A DNA stretch of 11,787 nucleotides from an uncultured Acetatifactor sp. (GTDB lineage Bacteria; Bacillota; Clostridia; Lachnospirales; Lachnospiraceae). The stretch covers positions 1 through 11,787 of the forward strand of contig CAOOJO010000044.1 in assembly GCA_948496895.1 (NCBI GenBank), given 5' to 3'. Both the position numbers and the translations under genes were made by a program. Shown piece after piece: positions 7,991 to 11,787 of this stretch (position 1 is its first letter; every line of letters starts with the position of its first letter). A model generated the notes under the pieces. That model made no database searches, was not told the DNA's origin, and saw only the letters and a program-made list of their open reading frames with translations.

Positions 7991-8917
7991 TTAAAACAGT
8001 GAATTCTCGGGCGAAATCCTGCGCACAATCAGGTTGGTGGCAATCACCAGGACGCATCCTATCACGGACTGGTAAAAGGTCATGGCCGCCATGGCGCTGT
8101 AATCCGCGGAAGTGGTGATGGCGTTGAGCAGGTAGCTGTCCAGCACCTGGGTGGTCTCATACAGCGCCCCTGTGTTCTTGGTGACCTGATAGAACAGGCC
8201 CGTATCGGAATGCAGGATGCCTCCCACGCCCAGGAGCGTCATGATCGTCACCATGGGCAGCAGCATAGGCAGTGTGATGTAGCGGCGCTGTTGTCTGCGG
8301 TTGGCTCCGTCCAGGGTGGCTGCCTCGTACAGCTCGGTGTCGATGCCGGTGAGGGCCGCCAGGTACAGCACGGATCCGTAGCCTGTGCCTTTCCAGATTT
8401 TCACGATGAGCAGAATCATGGGCCAGTATCTGCTCTCCAGGTAAAAGGGAATCTTGGCTTTCCCCAAGGCCTCCAGCAGCTGGTTGATCAGGCCTGTGTT
8501 GGTCTGTAGGAATGCGGATACCAGATAGGATACTGCCACCCAGGAGATGAAGGTGGGCAGGATCAGTATGCTCTGCAGCGCCTTCCCCGCTTTTTTGAAG
8601 ACCAGCTCGTACACGGCTATGGCCAGTCCCACATCGCACACCGTCCCCACTGCCGTGAACAGCAGATAATACGCGATGGTGTTGCGGGTGATCCGCCAGT
8701 ATGTGGCCCCGTTCAGGAACAGCAGCCGGAAATTCTGCAGTCCGCACCATGGGCTTTTGTACAGCCCCAGAGAATAATCGAAATTCTTGAACGCCAACAC
8801 CAGCCCGCTCATGGGCACATAGGAAAACAGGATCAGCATCGCCACCGCGGGCAGCGACATCAGAATCAATGTCCTGTCTTTCCATACCCTCCCAAACCTT
8901 TTTCTCCATCGCTCCAT
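7991..8917 (-). CDS. Carbohydrate ABC importer permease (LplB/UgpA-like, MalF class)
   Basis: A 308-residue permease, first gene of the minus-strand operon and partner of the next permease. Membrane helices begin near residues 17-42 (ILMSLPAVAMLILFSYVPMS), with others near 78-105, 115-138, 165-190, 217-233 and 276-298. The loop motif EAATLDGANRRQQRRYITLP (E198, D203, G204, P217) is the EAA signature. The substrate-facing sequence NFDYSLGLYKSPWCGLQNF is typical of LplB-like proteins. GGAG lies 7 nt before ATG 8917. The gene ends with TAA embedded in the RBS of the next gene. The 261-bp region upstream holds the likely operon promoter and the terminator of the neighbouring ATPase gene. Length is normal for the family; no defects seen. 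Confidence 0.95.
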   Translation of the reverse strand: MERWRKRFGRVWKDRTLILMSLPAVAMLILFSYVPMSGLVLAFKNFDYSLGLYKSPWCGLQNFRLLFLNGATYWRITRNTIAYYLLFTAVGTVCDVGLAIAVYELVFKKAGKALQSILILPTFISWVAVSYLVSAFLQTNTGLINQLLEALGKAKIPFYLESRYWPMILLIVKIWKGTGYGSVLYLAALTGIDTELYEAATLDGANRRQQRRYITLPMLLPMVTIMTLLGVGGILHSDTGLFYQVTKNTGALYETTQVLDSYLLNAITTSADYSAMAAMTFYQSVIGCVLVIATNLIVRRISPENSLF

Positions 8918-9112
8918 CTTGTCTCTCCAGTCTTTTGGCAGTTTTTATAGTTTTCTCTGCGAAATCGATGTTTGTTTATCTATAGTTTAGCATTTTCCGG
9001 GGATTTGGGATATTGTAAATACTATACATTTATGGTAGATTATATACTTCTGCGTCATATTGTCTGTTTTATTTGTTTATCCTGACGGAGTGTGGCTTTC
9101 GATTTTTGATAT
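8918..9112 (-). promoter_or_regulatory. AT-rich upstream region of the sugar-importer operon
   Basis: No gene is seen here. The best -10 on the minus strand is TATAAT at 9044-9039, but no good -35 box stands 16-18 bp upstream, as expected for a promoter that needs an AraC-type activator such as the regulator encoded in this operon. The core TATAGT occurs three times: plus strand 8946-8951 and 8981-8986 (both within TATAGTTT, 35 bp apart), and minus strand 9026-9021, the last inside the 11-mer shared with 7050-7060. These are candidate operator half-sites. If the TATAAT is used, the two direct copies would lie in a leader of about 115 nt. Promoter use is inferred. Confidence 0.4.
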
Positions 9113-9145
9113 AAAAACAGGAGCAGCCTCAAAGGGCCGCCCCTG
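9113..9145 (-). terminator. Rho-independent terminator of the AAA_14/DUF4143 gene
   Basis: On the minus strand an 11-bp stem formed by bases 9145-9135 and 9128-9118 (CAGGGGCGGCC with GGCTGCTCCTG) encloses a six-base loop and is followed at once by TTTTT (9117-9113). Two pairs are G-U in the minus-strand RNA but would be A-C mismatches on the plus strand, so it is directional. It lies 33 bp beyond the stop codon of the ATPase gene and insulates the sugar operon from it. Confidence 0.9.
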
Positions 9146-9178
9146 AATAGTATCTACGGCATCCGCCTGGCTTATTGG

Positions 9179-10453
9179 TCAAAACAATTCTACACGGACA
9201 AGCAGCAAATCTATCAGATTGCAATGGAATATACCGCTGTCATCATAGAAATTATGTGGAATATCCATGCGGACAATGATTTTTTTGAAAAAGTCCTTTG
9301 TGAGCATCAAAGACGCAAGCTCAGAGGATTCTTTTTTATCAGTATCCATCTGGAATGCTGACTGAATGTAGACTTTTTTATCTGCGTCATTTACAACGAA
9401 GTCAATTTCCCTCTGCATATTCGCACCGCCGGTACGGTCGGTCACCATACCCACATCAACGGAATATCCCCGGCGCAGAAGCTCGTTGTAGAGGATGTTT
9501 TCCATCATGTGGCCGGGATCGTATTGGCGATAATTCAATCGGGCATTGCGGAGGCCGATATCCGTGTAGTAGTATTTGTTAGGATAGTTGAAATAGGTCT
9601 TCCTCTTCACATCATAGCGCTTTGCCATAGAAATAAGGAACGAATCGATGATGTGCTGCACATAGTTGGAAACCAGTGTGGAGTTGACCTTTTCGTTCTT
9701 CATGCTGGTCAGCGCATTGGCTATGTTCGTGGGATTCGTCAGGGAACTGATCTGTGAAGCGAGGAAATCCAGGATATCATTCAGGATGTCCTCACGTTCC
9801 ATGCCGCCTCGCTCTACGATGTCCTTTACATACAATTCGCTGTACAGAGAGGACAGATAGTCTTTTTTATCCTTTTCATCCGCTAATGCCAGCAGGCGCG
9901 GCATGCCGCCGTAGAGCATATAGGTGTCCAAGGCCTTTCGCTCGTCACCGCCTACATGGGAGTAAAATTCCTCAAAGGACAGAGGGAACACATGGATTTG
10001 GGTAGCACGGCCACGGAACTCGGTGGCAATATCCTTTGACAGCCCTTTCGAATTGCTGCCGGTCACATATACATCCAAATTCTTATATGCTTTGAGCTCA
10101 TTCAGCATATCGTAGATGGAAACCGTGATTCCGCCGTTTTCTTTGTCGATGACTTTTATGGTAAGCTGGACCTCATCGATGAAGAGATAGAATTTCTCAT
10201 CTTTCTTTTCCGCAACAAGGGCCTCCACATATTCGCAAAGCGTGATGGGATTCCGGAACTTATAGTAACGTCTCTGATCCAATTGGATTTTTAGGATATG
10301 GTCTTCCTGAACTCCCTGTGAGAGAAGGTGCTCATAGAACAAATCAAACAGCAGTACCGACTTTCCGCAGCGGCGGATGCCAGTGATTACCTTGACTTCG
10401 CCGTTCCACATGTTATGAATCATGCGATTCAAATAAGAATCCCGTTTTATCAT
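9179..10453 (-). CDS. ATPase with AAA_14 domain and C-terminal DUF4143
   Basis: A 424-residue cytoplasmic protein of a common but poorly understood prokaryotic family. Walker A is GIRRCGKS with K31 and S32; Walker B is FLFIDEVQ with D93 and E94; the sensor-like TGSNSKGLSK begins near 131, with FRGRA arginines R147 and R149 and the PLSFEEF motif near 157. YGGMP near 181 marks the passage to DUF4143. The C-terminal part shows ENILYNELLRRGY (E319), REIDFVV (D351) and VYIQ (Q364). This resembles a PD-(D/E)XK nuclease core in which the usual lysine is glutamine, a pattern I recall in this subfamily, so nuclease activity is doubtful. GAGG lies 8 nt before ATG 10453. The gene is more A+T-rich by eye than its neighbours and has its own promoter and terminator, which suggests independent acquisition. 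The biological role is unknown. Confidence 0.93.
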   Translation of the reverse strand: MIKRDSYLNRMIHNMWNGEVKVITGIRRCGKSVLLFDLFYEHLLSQGVQEDHILKIQLDQRRYYKFRNPITLCEYVEALVAEKKDEKFYLFIDEVQLTIKVIDKENGGITVSIYDMLNELKAYKNLDVYVTGSNSKGLSKDIATEFRGRATQIHVFPLSFEEFYSHVGGDERKALDTYMLYGGMPRLLALADEKDKKDYLSSLYSELYVKDIVERGGMEREDILNDILDFLASQISSLTNPTNIANALTSMKNEKVNSTLVSNYVQHIIDSFLISMAKRYDVKRKTYFNYPNKYYYTDIGLRNARLNYRQYDPGHMMENILYNELLRRGYSVDVGMVTDRTGGANMQREIDFVVNDADKKVYIQSAFQMDTDKKESSELASLMLTKDFFKKIIVRMDIPHNFYDDSGIFHCNLIDLLLVRVELF

Positions 10454-10500
10454 CTCGGTTACCTCGTACTTGCGACGTTTGCGTTGCTACTTCCCTATAT

Positions 10501-10529
10501 AGTATGCCATAAATTTCCCAAATTATCAA
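10501..10529 (-). promoter_or_regulatory. Promoter of the AAA_14/DUF4143 gene
   Basis: On the minus strand TTGATA (10529-10524) is followed by a 17-bp spacer and CATACT (10506-10501), preceded by TGG, giving an extended -10. Transcription would begin near 10494, about 40 nt before the ATG. Spacing and boxes fit a housekeeping sigma promoter. Confidence 0.6.
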
Positions 10530-10567
10530 TAGCACTGTTTTTATTTTACAATAACCGAAAAAAGGTA

Positions 10568-10598
10568 TTGACTCTCCCCTTAGGTCAGAAGGTAAACT
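10568..10598 (+). promoter_or_regulatory. MerR-type promoter with 19-bp spacer and operator dyad
   Basis: TTGACT (10568-10573) and TAAACT (10593-10598) are separated by 19 bp, longer than the usual 17 and typical of promoters twisted into activity by MerR-family regulators. The spacer holds an imperfect dyad, CCTT (10578-10581) and AAGG (10589-10592), where the regulator would bind. The next gene downstream is a MerR regulator, so autoregulation is the simplest reading. Confidence 0.65.
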
Positions 10599-10647
10599 GT
10601 CTATAGATTCGAATCAGCCACTAAAAAACTTAGAAATCACTTAACAG

Positions 10648-10677
10648 CCTGCCGGCAGGTAAAATCCGGAGCCTGCC
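10648..10677 (+). repeat. Palindrome and repeated arm in merR leader (alternative hairpins)
   Basis: CCTGCCGGCAGG (10648-10659) is a perfect 12-bp palindrome. CCTGCC recurs at 10672-10677, so the GGCAGG arm (10654-10659) can pair either backward within the palindrome or forward across a 12-base loop. AGCCTGCC is thus a direct repeat with 24-nt spacing. Mutually exclusive pairings like this occur in attenuators, but no U-tract follows. Confidence 0.5.
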
Positions 10678-10772
10678 ATAAGCAGCTGTAATGGGATTTC
10701 CGGAAGCTCCAACGAAAGTTGCTGCCATTTCCGAAAACCCGGCCGAAACTTCCGCAGGAAAGGAGAGAAGAT

Positions 10773-11585
10773 ATGCTGCAGATAGGAGAATTTTCCAGAA
10801 TATGCCAGGTCAGTGTCAAGACGCTCCACCACTATGGCAGGATCGGGCTGCTCGTGCCGGCGGAGGTAGACCATATTACCGGCTACCGCTATTACCGCAC
10901 AGAGCAGATCGACACCATGAACTACATTCAGCGCCTGAAACGCTATGGCTTTTCCCTGGAGGAAATCCAGAGCATCCTCACCATTTCGGACAATAGGGAG
11001 CTTGCGGACACGCTGCGGCGCCAGAAAGAGAAGTTGAAGCAGGAACAGCAGGAAATGGCCATTATCCTCAACGAGCTTCAGACACACATTTCCGTATTCG
11101 AAAGGACAGGTGACATTATGGATTATCAGAAAGGCTATACCATTGAAGTGAAAGATTCCCCGTGCATGAACGTCCTGGCACACCGGGCCGTCATGGGGGT
11201 GGATGAATTCGGGAAATATTACAGCAGGCTGTTTGAGCGGGTGCCGAAGGAGCATGTCACGCCCACCGGCTTAAACGGCACCAGGTATTACGATGAGGAG
11301 TTCAACCAGGAATCCTCCGATATCGAAGTGTTCATTGAAATCAAGGAGAAGGACAAGGCCGACACGGTGATTGAATCCTGCCGGTGCGCCATGACGATCC
11401 ACCGGGGCGGGTACTCCACGCTTTCCGAAGCCTACGGCGCAATCGTTTCCTGGATCATGGAGAACGGTTACGAAATCGCGGGTGCGCCCTTTGAACGCTA
11501 CACCAAAACACAGTTCCATTCCTACTCCCAGGAAGACTGGGAGACGGAGGTCTACTTTCCGATTCGGGAAAAAAGCAGGGGATAG
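10773..11585 (+). CDS. MerR-family regulator with GyrI-like effector domain (BltR/BmrR-like)
   Basis: A 270-residue transcription regulator. Residues 3-41 are the MerR helix-turn-helix and wing (IGEFSRICQVSVKTLHHYGR, then GYRYY). About 42-75 complete the DNA-binding domain, and about 78-110 form a Lys/Glu/Gln-rich dimerisation helix. About 123-266 form a GyrI-like ligand-binding domain ending in EVYFPI, with E259 at the position of the conserved acidic residue in drug-sensing members. Such proteins bind hydrophobic cations or other small molecules and activate efflux genes through promoters with long spacers, as found upstream here. I chose ATG 10773 because AGGAG (10761-10765) precedes it by 7 nt; an ATG at 10719 in frame has no such site. 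No intact efflux gene follows in the window; only an ABC ATPase relic lies beyond it on the other strand. Confidence 0.93.
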   Translation: MLQIGEFSRICQVSVKTLHHYGRIGLLVPAEVDHITGYRYYRTEQIDTMNYIQRLKRYGFSLEEIQSILTISDNRELADTLRRQKEKLKQEQQEMAIILNELQTHISVFERTGDIMDYQKGYTIEVKDSPCMNVLAHRAVMGVDEFGKYYSRLFERVPKEHVTPTGLNGTRYYDEEFNQESSDIEVFIEIKEKDKADTVIESCRCAMTIHRGGYSTLSEAYGAIVSWIMENGYEIAGAPFERYTKTQFHSYSQEDWETEVYFPIREKSRG

Positions 11586-11710
11586 GGTGCAAGCCTGTTC
11601 ACCGCCTCATCCAGAATCAGCAGCTCCATGTCATGCATAACGGCAAAAGCAGGCGCTGTTCCATACTCAGGTAACAGGCCTGCTTTTGCCTTGATTTCGG
11701 GCCAAAAACC
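11586..11710 (-). pseudogene. Relic of an ABC transporter ATPase (signature to Walker B), frameshifted
   Basis: On the minus strand one frame reads KQACYLSMEQRLLLP and the next frame reads AVMHDMELLILDEAVNRLAP. Joined by a one-base shift near 11641, these follow the drug-type ABC ATPase pattern YSLGMKQRL-LA-AL-hdPeLLILDEPvNGLDP: the signature motif lacks one glycine and the Walker B retains its D-E pair. No Walker A or remaining domain is seen in the window. The shift and the short length argue for a decayed gene rather than a working one. It runs against merR and ends at the merR stop. The similarity is short, so chance cannot be excluded. Confidence 0.45.
11642..11690 (+). terminator. Perfect 13-bp inverted repeat downstream of merR, possible terminator
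   Basis: GGCAAAAGCAGGC (11642-11654) and GCCTGCTTTTGCC (11678-11690) are exact reverse complements, and CTGTT/AACAG extends the stem inward by 5 bp after a one-base bulge, leaving a 12-base loop. It begins 56 bp past the merR stop. The bases after it on the plus strand (TTGATTTC) make only a weak U-tract, and on the minus strand there is none. It may terminate merR or be an inverted duplication. Confidence 0.5.
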
Positions 11711-11787
11711 AGAGTACTTCGTAACACTAAGGTATTAAACTGTAACGCTTTCAAAATTAGGTATGCTATGGGCGGCAGTATCTGACC
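11711..11787. other. Right-edge sequence without recognised feature
   Basis: No coding pattern, RNA gene or convincing promoter is seen. A sequence close to a catabolite-repression site, TGTAACGCTTTCA at 11741-11753, is one base short of the usual cre length and has no target gene in view. Confidence 0.4.

Larger units (their letters stand above)
10454..10772. other. Divergent intergenic region between ATPase gene and merR
   Basis: This 319-bp stretch has no supported gene. It holds the minus-strand promoter of the ATPase gene, a MerR-type plus-strand promoter 38 bp away from it, and then about 168 bases of leader before merR. The leader contains a 12-bp palindrome, a repeated AGCCTGCC, and a small CAAC-GAAA-GTTG hairpin near 10712-10723. 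An ATG near 10691 opens a frame into merR in another phase, but it has no RBS and no recognisable protein. Confidence 0.6.

Noticed and set aside
10691..10996. Frame of 101 codons in the merR leader and 5' end
   Set aside because: No RBS, and it overlaps the well-supported merR helix-turn-helix in another phase.
11741..11753. cre-like sequence TGTAACGCTTTCA
   Set aside because: One base shorter than the cre consensus and not upstream of any gene visible here.
1..11787. CRISPR arrays, tRNA or rRNA genes, transposase genes
   Set aside because: No regularly spaced repeats, cloverleaf-like sequence, rRNA sequence or transposase motif was seen in reading the window.

Overview
The window looks like a chromosomal segment of a gut-type Clostridia, most likely a Lachnospiraceae relative. 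The evidence is a moderately G+C-rich sequence judged by eye, strong AGGAGG-type ribosome binding sites, an LplA/LplB/LplC-type sugar ABC importer coupled to a YesM/YesN-type two-component system, and a BltR/BmrR-like MerR regulator. The organism is an inference; no rRNA or species marker is present.

Layout. (1) Bases 2-2383, plus strand: the C-terminal part of a DUF1266 protein cut by the window edge, then a complete ABC exporter half-transporter with membrane and ATPase domains fused. (2) Bases 2455-8917, minus strand: a five-gene cluster read in the order permease, permease, lipoprotein solute-binding protein, AraC-type response regulator, sensor histidine kinase. It converges on the ABC exporter, and I see no clear intrinsic terminator in the 71 bp between them. 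(3) Bases 9113-10529, minus strand: a self-contained ATPase gene (AAA_14 plus DUF4143) with its own extended -10 promoter and a textbook terminator. (4) Bases 10568-11585, plus strand: a MerR-family regulator with a GyrI-like effector domain. A MerR-type promoter with a 19-bp spacer lies about 175 bp upstream, and the stretch between them is a leader with several possible hairpins. (5) Bases 11586-11787: no intact gene. The minus strand carries a short, frameshifted relic of an ABC ATPase (signature motif and Walker B), and a perfect 13-bp inverted repeat sits inside it.

How the genes work together. The minus-strand cluster is a sugar or oligosaccharide uptake system with a dedicated sensor. 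The sensor kinase probably detects a ligand outside the cell and phosphorylates the response regulator, which activates the transporter operon from the AT-rich region at 8918-9112. No ATPase for this importer is encoded here, so a shared MsmX/MsmK-type ATPase elsewhere is expected; the exporter at 707-2383 is a different ABC class and does not fill that role. No glycoside hydrolase is present to name the substrate.

Nothing here proves a wholly new system. The items most worth checking are the hairpin between the binding-protein and regulator genes, the 11-base motif shared by two intergenic regions of the transport operon, the structured merR leader, and the ABC ATPase relic at the right edge.
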